From contig NW_026947486.1 of the NCBI RefSeq assembly GCF_034190915.1, positions 75,434,044-75,498,043 of the forward strand: 64,000 bases of DNA. Reading direction: 5' to 3'. The position numbers were made by a program, and so were the translations under genes. This DNA is from Cavia porcellus. Taxonomy: Eukaryota; Chordata; Mammalia; Rodentia; Caviidae. Shown in pieces: positions 46,789-59,034 of the stretch (the stretch's first letter is position 1; each line of letters opens with the position of its first letter). The notes below the pieces were generated by a model. The model saw nothing but the letters and a program-made list of their open reading frames with translations. It was not told the origin of the DNA and ran no database searches.

Positions 46789-48802
46789 AAAAGACTACTG
46801 GACATAGTAAACAAATTCAGCAGTGTAGCTGGATACAAAGTCAGTGCTCAAACATCAATAGCATTCCTGTACACTAACAAAAACTCACTGAGAGAGAAAT
46901 TATGGAAATATTGCCCTTCACAATAGCATCTAAAAAAATGAAATGCTGAGTAGTCAACCTAACTAGGAATGTAAAAGACATATATGCTGAAAACCATGCT
47001 ATGCTAAAAAAAAGGAGATTGAAGAGGATATTAGAAAATGGAAGGATATTCCTTGGTCTTGACTAGGCAGAACCAACACTGTGAAAATGGCCATACTCCC
47101 AAAACTCTTATGTAGATTTGTCACAATCCCAAACAAAATACCATTAACATACCTCACAGATCTAGATAAAACACTCCTAAAATTCGGTTGGAAACAGAAG
47201 AAACCCAGAATAGCAAAGGTAATTCTGGACAACAAAAGCAAGGCAGGGGGCATCTCAATTCTTGACTTGAAACTATACTACAAAGCCACAATGATAAAAT
47301 CAACATGGTACTGGCAAAGAAATAAACCTGAGGATCAATGGAACAAATTAGAAGATGAAAACACAACTACAAAGACATTCAGCCACCTGATATTTGACAA
47401 AAGGTTTAAACATGTTCACTGGAAGAAGGATAGCCTCTTTAATAATGGTGTTGGAAAAATTGGCTCTGCACATGCTGCAGACTGAAACTAGATCCATGCC
47501 TGTCACCATGCACAAAAGTAGAGTCTAAATGGATCAAAGACCTAAATACTAAAACACAAACACTAAATCTACTGGAGGACAAGGTAGGTAGAAGTCTTGG
47601 AGACATAGGTTAGGCAGATAATTCATGAACAAAACACAAACTGCATGGGAAATACTTCAAAGAGTCAACAACTGGGATCTCATATTATTGAAAAATTTCT
47701 GTACTTTAAAATAAATCACCAACAGAGTGAAAAGAAAACACACAGAATGGGAATGAATTTTAGCCAGCAATTCCTCGGACAAAGGACTTATATCCAGAAC
47801 ATACAAAAAATTGAAAAACATCAAGCCCCCCAAATTCAAAGACCCTCTCCAAAAATGGGCATCTGAGGTGGACACACAGTTCTCAGATGAAGATACACAA
47901 ATGGCAAATAAATACATGAAAAATTTTTCACCGTCATTGGTCATTTGAGAAATTCAAATTGAGATTTCATCTCACTCTGGAAAGAATAGTTGCCATCAAG
48001 AAATCAACTGATAACAAATGTTGGCGAGGCTGTGGGGAAAAAGGAACACTGATCCAGTGTTGGTGGGAATGTAGACTAGTGTAGCCACTGTGGAAATCAG
48101 TATGGAGAATTCTCAGAAAACTAAAATTGGAAATTCCATTCAATCCAGCTATTCTTCTCCTGGGTATTTTCCAGAAAATCTGAGACGGCCATATCACAGT
48201 GATACATGTGCACCTATGTTCATAGCAGCACAATTTGTAATAGTTAAATTTTTTAAAAAAACAAGATGCCCATCAACTGCAGAGTGGATGAAAATGATGT
48301 GGTATTTTTATACAATGAAATATTAGTCAGCTATAAAAAGGATGATCTTGAGGCCATCATAGGTAAATGGAGACAACTTGAGGCTATACTCAATAGTTAA
48401 ATAAGAACCATATTTATGAATATCACATTGTGTCTCTAGTGTAAAAAGTAATAAAGAAATGTAGGAATAATAAAACCCAAAATGTGTAATTGCTATTGTA
48501 AAAAGAAAGGAAAAGAAAATGTTCTAAAGGATATAACTGCATGTATGTTTAACTGTGTAGGATTGATAACCATATTACTAAGTTTTTGTTGGATAGTTGA
48601 ACAGAACTGTTTGCAGTCTCGCTATTTAAATGTCCACTTTGTATGCTTTACTTTTTAACTTGAACGACTATTTCTAAAAAGACAATATGTAATTCTCAAC
48701 TAGCGATTTCTTTCTGTTTTTTTTTTTCAAATTATGTATTATCTCTACCCTTTGCATGTTTTCTTTTTTTTCATTAAATAAAAAAAACTTGGAAAAATTA
48801 TA

Positions 48803-49660
48803 AAACAAGTCTGAAAGTAATTAAAAAATTGTCTCTTAATCCTTCCAGGGCAGAAATATTATCACCTTTATTATATAAATATGTAAGTACAAAAGACATA
48901 AGATAATTTCAACAAGTTTTTCAGGTTCATTAAAGATGTTTCTTCACATAGACATGTTCTCAAGCAAAATGAGGGACACACAACCTATGTCGAATCATTA
49001 GTAGTATCTATATAATTACAGAATACCAGAGGGCTAGCTGCTTCATTTTACTTCCCAGTCTTAACTTGAAAAGCAATGGGATTATACAAGATGGGAAATA
49101 AGAGGGAATACTAGACATTAGTGGGTCAAAGTTGTAATAAGGAAAAATGAATTAACATTGCCCCAGGTAGTCTCTAGAGCTCTTACTGCTTAACATTTTC
49201 CTAAGTTAAAAAATTGTTTTAAAAATTACCTTCAAAGAAAAATGCAGAAATGGAGTCATAAAGTTCATTAATGTAAAAAAGTGAATTGAATGATGAATGG
49301 AAGATCATATGAAGAGAAGACATTTCAAATTTAAATTGTAATTTCCATTTCCTTAAATCAATCTGCAATTATTATAATATGAATAACCTCCCACTTTGTA
49401 CTTAAAAATACAGCAAAAGAATTTGATTTTCTGCTCCTTCTTAAAGCCATTTAACTCAATGTGATTGGCACTGTCTGTAGATATGGAAATTTATTCTTTA
49501 CTTTTCCTTAAATTATTAGAGTGATTCATCGGAAGTGTCATACATCAAACATTCAATTGATTCACCATCAAATTGGGTCAAATTTTCACTTCTGCGCTCA
49601 TTATTAGATGAAAAGTTCATCAAGGAGAATATCAAAAATATCAAATGTTTATAGCTAGGC
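48803..49660. other. no recognised feature
   Basis: AT-rich single-copy-looking DNA. No exon or named repeat was seen. Confidence 0.4.
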
Positions 49661-49722
49661 TGGACATATAGCTCGGTGGCACAAGCACCTGCCTAAGTTC
49701 AAGTTTCAATACAAAAAAAATT
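49661..49722 (+). repeat. ID-type SINE, partly deleted
   Basis: 'gctggacatatagctcggtgg', 'cacaagcacctgcctaag', then a shortened B-box half ('gttcaagtttcaatac') and an A-run. Confidence 0.75.
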
Positions 49723-49986
49723 AATAGCCTTTGTCACAAATATGATCAATGATTTTTTGTGTAAAATATTCCATAGCAAAGAATTTTCATTATGTCTTTC
49801 AGTTCTTTCCCATATCAAGAAAAATAAGAAACTTAATGAATTTAAAATTATTTGAAGAGAGGCCTTAAATAATGTCAATCCTTCCAGTGTGCCAGACCTT
49901 GTCAGGGTCTTTGAATGGAAACCAAGTGTCAGTGGAAAATTAGGTTGTCATATAAGTTGGTAGTGGTGCTTCAAAAACACTTTTTT

Positions 49987-50140
49987 GTGGGGAGGGAGTG
50001 TTGTAGAGGCAAGGTCTCACTATGTAGTTCAGACTGGCCTTGAACTCACTATTTTTCCCAAGGTGGCCTCAAACTCATGGTGATTATCCTGCCTCAGCCT
50101 CCCAAGTGCTGAGATTACAGATGTGTTCCATTATCTCTGA
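49987..50140 (-). repeat. B1 SINE, antisense, with target-site duplication
   Basis: 'aggcaaggtctcactatg', 'cagactggccttgaactc', 'ggtggcctcaaactcatg', 'tgcctcagcctcccaagtg'. The two 'tcaaactc'-type blocks show the internal duplication. Flanks cttcaaaaacactttttt (49,969) and cttcaaaagtacttttttt (50,141) are a duplication with two mismatches. Confidence 0.9.
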
Positions 50141-50344
50141 CTTCAAAAGTACTTTTTTTGCAATAAAAATCAACATTAAATTTTGAAAAATTGAATTAAT
50201 TGACATTGTTGCTATTACTTATGTAATGTTGACTTCAAGGGACAAAGAGACCCTTAAAGTTGAAAAGCCTCTTCTATAAGTTAATGGGCTCTATTAAACA
50301 GAGTGTTGTCAAGAACAACTGTTCTAACATGGAAAGGAAATCAT

Positions 50345-50788
50345 GTTATGATTTGTATCTAGATGCTCCTCCAAAGCTTCATGCAGGCATAGGTGGGGCT
50401 TTTCAAAAGTGGCTGGATCTATGGTGTATGCATGTGGATTAACAGTGTGTGGAATGTGAATTAAGGGTGTGATAAGTAAATTAACCCACTGATTGGTTTA
50501 GCATGGTCCTGTTGTGGAAAATGGGAAGGCCCAGCCTGGTTGCAGGTTTGTAGCCTGGATAAAATAAAAGGGAACACAAGGATTGTGTTTGCTGCTTGCT
50601 GCCTCCTGGATGCCCTGCAATGGACTGTTGCTTTACTGAATGCCCCTTTGCCATGCCACTCTGCCTTGAAGCCAGTTGACTATGGACAGGAAGCCTTTAC
50701 AAACTGTGAGTTGAAATACAACTCTCCCCCTCTCAATTTATGAGTGTTGGTTATTTTGTCTCAGTAATGAGAAAAGTGACTAAGACAA
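50345..50788 (+). mobile_element. MaLR-like solo LTR
   Basis: TG start ('tgttatgatttgtatc'), then 'taaattaacccactgattgg', 'ctttgccatgccac', 'gccagttgactatgg', 'aaactgtgagttgaaatac', 'ggttattttgtctcagtaa' and CA end ('gtgactaagaca'). The length of 444 bp and the termini fit a complete MaLR LTR without internal region. Confidence 0.75.
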
Positions 50789-50809
50789 GTTATTTTCAAA
50801 AAGAAAAAG

Positions 50810-51640
50810 TAGAGAAATTCACAAATAGATTGAAATTAAACAAAACATTCTCTTGAACAATCAAAGAGTCAGAGAAGAAATGAAAAATGAAATTAAAAAA
50901 TACCTCCAGGCCAAAAAATAGAACATAACCGAAGCTATATCACTCGGCAGAAGCAATACTAAAAGAGAAATACACAGCAACAAATAGCAATAAAAAAAAA
51001 TCTTCTCAAATAAGCACACTAAATAACAAGAAAGTAGAAAAGGACAAACTAAACCCAAAATTAGAAGAAGAAAGAAAAAAAAATAAATATTAGAATAGAT
51101 AAATGGAACAGAGTATCTTAAAAAACAGAACAAAATCAATGAAAGCATTGGTTTTTGAAAAGATAAGCAACATTGACAAGCCTTTCCATAGCTTACTATG
51201 AGAGAAACAGTAACAGACAGACACAGAGATAGATATAAACAACTCATAAAATCAGATATAAAACTTTACAAGTTTATATCACAAAAACCAAAGGATTGTA
51301 AAAGAGTATTGTGAACAATTATCATCAATAACTGGTTGGGCCTAGAGAAGATAGATAAATTTCTAAAAATGTACAACCTTCCAAGACTGAATGAGATCTT
51401 GAAATGTAAGCACGTGAAAGCTCTAGGTTGAATCACTTGTAAAGAAAAAAAAAAAAAAGAAGAAAAGACACTGAGTAATGCACAAATAGAAAATTGATCA
51501 TCAGTAATAAAAGATGAGAAAGAATCAGAAATAAAAACACTGCCAGCGAAGAAAATCCCAGGTGCTCATGTTTCAATGGTAAATACCAATCTTAATTTAA
51601 AGAAAAATCAGTACCAATCTTTCTTAAACTCTTTAAAGAC
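50810..51640 (+). mobile_element. ancient L1 ORF2 middle part
   Basis: 'gagtcagagaagaaatg', 'ggaacagagtatcttaaa', 'gtttttgaaaagataagcaac', 'gacaagcctttccatagc' and 'tacaaccttccaagactgaa' follow ORF2 before and at the start of the RT domain. All frames are broken. A worn ID fragment with a 14-A tail seems inserted at about 51,400-51,460. Confidence 0.7.
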
Positions 51641-52749
51641 ACATAATAAGATTAAGTTGTCTTTATTAATCTACACATTAATCTGATACTTGATCAAATT
51701 GTTTCTTGGTAGTCATTAGATAAGCAATCAGAACATAGACTTTGTAAAAAAATGCTAAGTCAAGCACTTAAAAATTTTTTTAAGAGATGATTCAATTGTG
51801 GCAACTGTCTTCAGTAACAGAGAAGTGATTTTTTTCAAAGAAAATGCCTCTTTAATAAAATCAAGTATTGTGCTTTAAGCCTCTTTTCCATCTTAGATGT
51901 AACTAACCAATGAATTAACATAGTCAAGATCAAAACTGTAGGAGACTTTCTGTATTAATTTGGAATTAGCTACTAATCACCTAGTGGTAATTTTTTCCTA
52001 GAGGAACGCTACCTTAAATTTATGCATTAACTTTATGAGAGATTATATACATGTTAATGGTTGTTTTACACATTTACAAATCATGTACATTAACATAATT
52101 TTTAAACTCTTAGTTTTAAAAGTCACTATGAAATTATAAATATTTCAGATTATACAACACGTACGTGAATACTGAGTAGAGCACAGAGATTCTAACTTGA
52201 GTCAATAATCCATTCATTCTTCTAGAAAAAGAGGGAAGAGGAGTATATATTCACTCAGTTTTACTGTTACTGCAGATAAGAGTCAGATTAATGATAAGGA
52301 AATACTGTTACTGCTACTTTCACTTTTGAATTATGGCCTTATATGTCATCTTAGCTGAATGCAACTTCCAAGGAAATTCGAGTTTTGAGTTCCTACTAAA
52401 GCAGACACATAAAAAGGCAGAGCAAATAGAAAAAAAAAAATTCAACTACTCTGAGATAAATTGTCACTGTTAAGAAATTACCTAAGCAAAACACTCTTAT
52501 TCTTCCTCCAGTGGGTTTTAGGGTCGTGTGCTTTCACTTGATTCAGCAACTGGCAATTAAAGATTTTCAAGGGTAGAACAAGGGGTCACTTTGATAACAG
52601 TGATGTTGGTCTTAATTTTATTTATGTATGCAATGATGAGATAGAAACAAAGTTAGATAATAAAGCCTTTCCCATCAATAGAACAAATAATCAGAGATTA
52701 TTAATCAACTAACTAATTTCTGTTGTCCAGTCACCTAAAGACATTAGAC
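51641..52749. other. no recognised feature
   Basis: About 1.1 kb of AT-rich DNA with no identifiable repeat or exon. Confidence 0.4.
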
Positions 52750-52759
52750 AAGACAATTA

Positions 52760-52915
52760 GGCCTGGTGTTGTGGTGCACACCTGTAATCCCAACTCTCAG
52801 GGGGCTAAGGCAGAAGGATTACTGCAAGTTTGAGGGCAATTTGGACTACAAAGTGAGTTCAAGGCCAACCTGAACTGCATAGTGAATCCCAGTCCCAAAA
52901 AGACAAAAAACAAAA
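52760..52915 (+). repeat. B1 SINE with target-site duplication
   Basis: 'ggcctggtgttgtggtgc', 'acacctgtaatcccaactc', then 'gtttgagggcaatttgg' (52,828) and 'gttcaaggccaacctg' (52,857), a duplicated block at exactly 29-bp offset, and an A-rich tail. The 10-bp repeat aagacaatta flanks it at 52,750-52,759 and 52,916-52,925. Confidence 0.94.
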
Positions 52916-52925
52916 AAGACAATTA

Positions 52926-53289
52926 TGTTGGTGATGGCAGTAGCGGTAGGTAGGGGGGACAGTGTGTTTTGAATAGCTAGTTTGACTCTGTTATGCTATC
53001 TTTTATCTTCCAATATATATTATTTTAAAGAAAAGGTAGATATGAAGTGTTTGCCAAAAACCCTTATGCCAAATTCAGTACTGCTGTATAGATGAATTAG
53101 AATGTGGGATACAGAGATTATGGGTCATATTGTCCAAATGCATGAGTTCAACTCAATTGATTGTGTTATTTGTCAGAGAAGGAATGGATGATAAGGAAGG
53201 AAAAAAATGTAAGAGAGCAGTTAGTATGAGTTTGGTAGTGAATCAATTATTGCTTAATATTTTTCTCTCTTTTTAAATTTTTATTTATT
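52926..53289. other. no recognised feature
   Basis: Unannotated AT-rich spacer between two B1 copies. Confidence 0.35.
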
Positions 53290-53445
53290 TACTTGTCTAT
53301 TTATTTTGAGGCAAGGGCTTGCTACATAGCTCAGCAAGGCCTTGAACTCACTTTGCAGCCCAGGCTGGCCTTCAATTCACAACAATCCTCCTGCCTCAAC
53401 CTCTGGAGTGTTGGGATTACAGGTATGAGCCACCATGCCCGGCTT
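53290..53445 (-). repeat. B1 SINE, antisense
   Basis: 'gaggcaagggcttgctac', 'agcccaggctggccttc', 'tgcctcaacctctggagtg', 'gggattacaggtatgagcc', 'accatgcccggc'. Imperfect flanks 'ttgcttaatatttt' and 'ttgcttagaatttt' may be the duplication. Confidence 0.9.
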
Positions 53446-54680
53446 GCTTAGAATTTTATGCTTAAGATTTTTCTGTTAAGGTAGTGCCTCACAATGAATA
53501 TAGGCTATGTTTTTCATATTCCTGTCTTAATAAATATGCACAAATAAGGGACACATCATTTTTAAAAATATTGGAAGTTCTCAATGGAGGTTATTTTTTA
53601 ATGGAGGATATTTTGGGAAGAATAAGCTCCACATTGAAAACACTAGTGATAAGCTAAATTCACTTGTATCTTTTTTATCCCATGTGTAAAGGAACTGTTA
53701 ATAACACTCAAAGGGGATTTGAAAATTTGTTTTTTTTCTACCTCATTGAATTACAAATTCTACTTTAAAGAATTCTTTCCCACTTTTAAGATGTACGTTT
53801 GACTTCCATGTTATCGGAGTTATGGAACATGTCTACTTAATGTGCAATGTGTTCCCTGCAGCCATGGGGAAATCAAGAAGTAATAGCTCTCTGAAATAGG
53901 TTTAACTTTATATCATACTGAAAAAGTGGCCGCATTTGTAACACTGCTTTATATGGAGATAGAAATATTTATTGTGTTCCAGGAATTATTTTCAAATGTT
54001 AATTTAAATTCTGTCTTTTGAAAATCTCGCAACCCTAAACTAATAACAAATAATAACTCATGGGACAAGAATAAAAGAATAGAGTAAGGTAAAGAAACCC
54101 AGATCACTAGGTTATACAAAGACTGCGTGATAAGGTCTATGTTTTCAAAACAACAAATTGTAAAGCTACCTTTTAGTCTAATTTATCACATCTTAGGGGA
54201 TTATAGTACTTCTGACATAAAGCAATAATATAATCAGAATTGGATCGAAAGGCTTTAGTTCACCTGAAATTATCTAACAATTTGAAAAATCACCTAAAAT
54301 GACCAATAGGGAATAAAAAGAAGCAGGTGCACCTTAATTTTTTCTCCATTCTTATCTTACTGAAAATTGTCTTTGTGCAAATCTCAAGAATCTTTGGCAA
54401 AGATATCAGAGAATACTGAAGTCCACTCGCACATATTTCACAAGTTAATTAAATATTATTTCGCATTTTGTTTAAAATTAACTTTTAATTTGTGTTCACC
54501 AAATTCTCCATAGTGACATCTCATTTAATTTATATCTTTCAATCATAGTTTGATATTTTTAGTTTGACTTCTTTGTATAATATGCTAGACTTACAATGAC
54601 ACTATCCCAACATAATACTGTTATTTTCAGAACAAGAAGCTTCTTAGGGCTTATTTTCTGTGGAAGTCAACAGTTAACAA
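53446..54680. other. no recognised feature
   Basis: AT-rich DNA. No exon or clear repeat was recognised. Confidence 0.4.
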
Positions 54681-54692
54681 GTATATCAGGTT

Positions 54693-54796
54693 TGGGGCTG
54701 GGGATACAGCTCGGTGACCCAGTGCCTGCCTGGCAAGTGAAAGATCCTGAGCTTGATTTTAGGTACCCACCAAAAATATAATAATAATAATAAAAC
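54693..54796 (+). repeat. ID-type SINE with target-site duplication
   Basis: 'tggggctggggatacagc', 'ctgcctggcaagtgaaag', 'gagcttgattttaggtacc' and an (ATA)n-rich tail. The perfect 12-bp duplication gtatatcaggtt is at 54,681-54,692 and 54,797-54,808. Confidence 0.93.
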
Positions 54797-54808
54797 GTAT
54801 ATCAGGTT

Positions 54809-55165
54809 CAACAAAAGTATCTCATGAACTTGGTAGCAAGCTGCTTTTTTCTTACAACAAAGTTGAATTTCTAGCTAGACTACATTGTATAATTTTTTTC
54901 TTTGTTTTTCTGAAAGTGCAATTTTTATCATTAAAACTAGAGTGAGACAGCATTTATGGTTTCTGAAAAGTTTAAAATTTAAAAAAGCCTTAAGTTTTAT
55001 TTATTAGCTGTGTATTTTTTCTCTTTTCTCCTACATGACTCACCACTGTAAAACTTCCACTAAGTGATTAACCCCTCCAGATTGGCACATTAGACATGCA
55101 AATACTAGAGAACTCACTATATCTAGGAATGGCTTATTTAAACTTTAGTCAGTTCTGAATAGAAA
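54809..55165. other. no recognised feature
   Basis: AT-rich single-copy-looking DNA. Confidence 0.35.
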
Positions 55166-55167
55166 GA

Positions 55168-55283
55168 CAATGAAAGGAAGGAGAGGAGAGGGGGAAAGGG
55201 AGGGAGGAGTAAAAGAGGGAGGAAAGGAGGAAGAAGGGAGGGGAAAAAGGAAAGAAGGGAGAGAAAAAAGAAAAAGAAACATA
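55168..55283 (+). repeat. polypurine (GGA/GAAA) tract
   Basis: Almost pure purine over about 115 bases ('ggaggaaaggaggaagaagg'). It causes the Gly/Glu/Lys-rich 85-codon frame at 55,170-55,427, which is not a gene. Confidence 0.9.
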
Positions 55284-56125
55284 AAGCCAAAAACTGTTGG
55301 CTCCACCCACCAATTTCAGTTTTATTCTCTTATGCTAATAATTTCATTCAACTCAGAACTGTTAATTGAATGGTTTGTGATAGGCACCATGCTAAGCACT
55401 GAGGAAAGAGATACAAATGAGACATGAAAACTGATCCAGGAAAACAAATCATCTCCTGTATTTGAAGTCAGTTAGCATGTGTCCCAAGAGTCATACCTTC
55501 CAGGAACATAAAAACTGACTTGTGCCGTCTTGTAAATAGACTCCTGTCTTCTGGTGTCATTCTTTGGTAAAAAGTAAAGGATTTACACTATCTGAAGAGA
55601 ATCCAGAGAATCTGTCATTCTTAACGTGACCAGAAACAGTAAATACAGTCCACCCGTATTCTGTCTTTTTCTAATAAAGTTGCAAAAGCTCAAGATAAAA
55701 TTATGTTTCCCAAAAACCATGCCACACTGAGAATTTGTTGATCTTAATGCTAATTAAAATCATAAGTATTTTTCAAACAAGTGTTTTCAGCTTTCAAGAC
55801 CTAAATTAGTGTAGAGAAGTTTGGTAACCAAATGCAGTATCTCCCAGTTATTATTCCTATTGTTTTCATCTTACTAATTCAGCTGTCATGATCTTTTAGA
55901 ATAATGGGTCAATTTGCCAAAATGCTTCCATTATTTATAATCAGATCATTGGGAAATTCAAGTTTAGCATTTCTACCATTGTTGACTTTTCATTCTAATC
56001 TCCTTTATGTCAATAATTAGTAGATATCAGTGTTGCTTACATTCTTTGTGCCGCTGGATAGATACGAAGAAAAGTATATAGTTAAACGTTTGCCCTTGTA
56101 CCATTTGGCTCAGGGAACAGTTCCT
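55284..56125. other. no recognised gene
   Basis: Contains 'ggcaccatgctaagcactgagg' in parts (55,383), similar to a motif common in ancient mammalian repeats, but too short to name. Confidence 0.35.
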
Positions 56126-56134
56126 CCAGAAGAA

Positions 56135-56215
56135 AGGGAGAGAGAGACAGACAGACAGACAGAGACAGAGACTGAGACAGAGACACACAGAGAGAGTGAC
56201 AAAGACAAAGAGGAG
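56135..56215 (+). repeat. (GA)/(GACA) simple repeat
   Basis: GAGA units, then four GACA units and interspersed GAGACA. It generates Glu/Thr-rich and Leu/Cys/Ser-rich frames on the two strands. Confidence 0.93.
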
Positions 56216-56221
56216 AAAGAG

Positions 56222-57755
56222 AATGCACATTATGGAAGAGCTGATTTCAAATAATGTAAAAGTATTGATTTACAGACCAGGAAAGCAAAGCTCATTGTTT
56301 TATAGATAACTTTCAAATAATCAAGTATTTGCTTGCATGATAAAAGATCTAATTAATATTGGAGAATAGAGAATATTGAAAGAGTGAAAGAATACGATAT
56401 GCAAGTAGCAAGAATTGTAGGCATCAGGAACCAAGTAGTCTTCAACTAGGGCTGAAAGAAAATAACTACTACTGCCATGGCTTTTTAAGAGTAGCTTCAT
56501 TTAAACAAAAAGTTCTCATTACCATCTTCCTCATCTTAAAATGGAAGAGGGAAATGCATATCCATAACACAAAATGCATTCATCATCACATGAATGTACT
56601 GCAAGGTAGTAGACACTTCTCCAAAGAAGTGACATCAAAGCAGCTCCTCACTTTTTCTCCACCCTGAATTTGTACTCTGACCTAGGTGAATATTTTGTTT
56701 TTTCAAATATACATTTGATTACTAGAACTCAGACACAATATGGATTTGGTTGTAACAAGTCAGATAAAAGTAAATCCATTCAAGATTTGTTTCAAAGAAG
56801 TACAGATTTTTAATCCTAATATACCTTATTTTCCGGAGAAATGTGATATGACGTTCTAACTCCACCTAAAACTCTTCCAGTTTTTTTCTACGCTCATCAG
56901 TGAGACTGTCAGAGAACCACGGTTGATTCTTGTTGGTCCTTAAAACAGCAATCTTTCCAAAAAGAAACTGCACTCAGAGAAGGACTGACATGATCAGAGA
57001 CTGCCCCCTGCCTTCCTACACAGCACATAGAGTTCCACTGCTTTTTTTAATTAAAATTAATCCTACCAACATTAAAAAGACTTTATGAATAACAAGCCAT
57101 CTATATCCACGTATTTTCTCATTTAGTGACCCTGCTTATAGTACAGTAGGAGAGAAATCTGTTAAATACTAGAAAAGTTTTATCTCTAGGTATGCCTCAA
57201 AATGGGCATTACAGGGCTGATGCTGAGGTTTTTTTCAGTTAAGCAAAACCAAGAAATGGTGAACATATCATTTGATGCAATCATAACACTATACAAAAAA
57301 GAAATATCTGGCTATTAAATATAATGTATAGTAATATAATACATATTTATATATAAGTCCTGAGATGAACAAGAAAACATGGAATCTCTGGGCAGAAGTA
57401 TTTTTGTTTCATTGATCTGTGAAGATATCTGCCTTGAAGTGTTTGGCTGCAATCTGAACTTATAATCTTTTTGGGTGTGCTAAAATAGGGCTTTCTGATC
57501 AGGAGAAATAACAAAGAGTAATAGTAGCTATTATTGATAAGAAAGTTTCCGAAATCTCAGATGATGAGGAACTTTTTCTTTCTTAACAACAATCTTAAAT
57601 TTCTTCCTCACTTTTTAAACCAGTCATGTATCTCCGGTGAAAGGAAATACCCTTGGTGCAAAAGTTGTAAAGGACAGCCTATGTAGCCTTTAAAAATGGG
57701 GCAAATACGGGGTAAGGGGAATCACTGAGGATTTGAATCAAACCTGAGGAACTCA
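56222..57755. other. no recognised feature before the CpG-rich region
   Basis: Ordinary AT-rich sequence leading into the GC-rich segment. No exon was seen. Confidence 0.4.
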
Positions 57756-58348
57756 CCGTGAATGCCTCCTTTTTTTCTCAGAGACAACTTCCCAAGGAAG
57801 GAAAGGGAATGCGGTGAAAACCCGAATCTGATTCCCCAGACCTCCTTAGGGAGGCGTTGCAATAAAATCTTTCTGGGGACTACAGAGCACATCGGTATAT
57901 ATTTGTTTTCAGCTTGCTTCCCAATTTTAAAATGTGCCCTAAATTTCTCCTCACACTATACTCTCCCTGGCTGGTGTTCTCCAAACCTCCAAATCCGGTG
58001 GATTCTGCCAAGCTGCAGCCTAAGAGAACCAGGCCAAGAGAGATGCGCAGCAAAACCAGAAAAGGTGATCCGCTGCTTCCAGTCGACCGCGCTTCCCAAG
58101 CCAGGCTGAACCCTGCTCCCCTATCCGAGCTGCACTGGCTTGGGCTCGCTCTCACCAGCTCCCGGCCGCACGGGGAGCGCCGCTCAAAGGCAAACTCGCC
58201 TGCCAGGTGCAGACCCAAACTCTGATGCCCAGGAGCGCTACAGCACCCTTTCTGCTGCCCTCCACCCCAAGAAGCCTTCCCAGCCTGATCTTTATCCTCA
58301 CTTTGCCATTCCCACAGAAAAGGAGGGGACAGCCTATACAGAGAAAAA

Positions 58349-58392
58349 TGTAATAATGATGATGATAATAATAATAATTATCACCATCATCT
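58349..58392 (+). repeat. (ATG/ATA)n trinucleotide repeat
   Basis: Runs of atg and ata triplets ('atgatgatgataataataat') followed by 'tatcaccatcatc', which partly pairs with the first half. Confidence 0.9.
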
Positions 58393-58977
58393 CTACTCTC
58401 ATCCTCAAAAGCTGTTATTATTGTGGTCAATTTCTCTAAGCCCGGGAACTGGCAAAAGACAACAGGTTTCAGTGGATGCCATCTCTTGCTCTGGGCTCCA
58501 AAATCTATTTTCCTTTAGAGAATGTATCGCAGGAATTTATATTTACATTTTCTAAATTAACATAAATAGCTCAACCTCCTACAAAATAAATGTAAGTTGC
58601 ACCGGAAAAGGCAAGATTTATGGACATAGAGAAAGTGGACACTTGGGAAGTTTTAAAGATGAGTGCTTAATTATTTAAAGAGAAGACATATGTTTTCTCT
58701 TCGATATTTATAAATTACTGTTAGCTAACAAAGCATGTCTAAATATGTGAGCGTGGATTTGGCAATGCGGTCGCTGACACCTGTACAGCATCAGACAGTA
58801 GCATTCAACAGATACTTCAAGAAAACTGCGGTGGGCTTTTGCTTTGGGAAACAGAAATTGGGTGTGGGTGATGTGTTTACTGCCAAATTAAATTTCACAG
58901 CCCTACAAAGTGTTTGAGTTCATCAGGGAAGGAGAGAATCAGAATTCCCAACTGTCCTTATTAGAATGGACCAAAAA

Positions 58978-58978
58978 G

Positions 58979-59031
<53 letters not shown>
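58978..59031 (+). repeat. T-rich and poly(T) tract
   Basis: 'ttttcttttcttttc' followed by a run of about 37 T. It could be the tail of a lost antisense retroposon or a simple tract. It creates the poly-Phe part of a 175-codon frame (58,910-59,437). Confidence 0.9.

Positions 59032-59034
<3 letters not shown>

Larger units (their letters stand above)
43541..48792 (+). mobile_element. long L1: monomers, 5' UTR, ORF1, deleted ORF2, 3' UTR
   Basis: In order: promoter monomers, 5' UTR to about 44,690, ORF1 remains (coiled-coil stretch 44,800-45,003 with E-D-R-I-S-D-L-E-D, then 'gcttggagtgaggtatttc'), a jump near 45,480 to the ORF2 reverse transcriptase ('gaccaagtgggattcatc', 'atctcaatagatgcag', 'atttgcagatgacatgatac'), the C-terminal ORF2 (134 open codons at 47,081-47,485), and a 3' UTR from about 48,400 to 48,790. 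The endonuclease and early RT are missing. An 832-bp L1 fragment is inserted at 45,957. A possible 10-bp duplication aaaaattata lies at 43,529-43,538 and 48,793-48,802, but it is A-rich. Non-functional. Confidence 0.8.

Noticed and set aside
47081..47485. 134-codon open frame that might be a gene
   Set aside because: Clear L1 ORF2 C-terminal homology; part of a deleted, non-functional L1.
55170..55427. Gly/Glu/Lys-rich open frame
   Set aside because: Translation of a polypurine simple repeat.
56027..56254. Leu/Cys/Ser-rich (minus) and Glu/Thr-rich (plus) frames
   Set aside because: Translation of the (GA)/(GACA) simple repeat.
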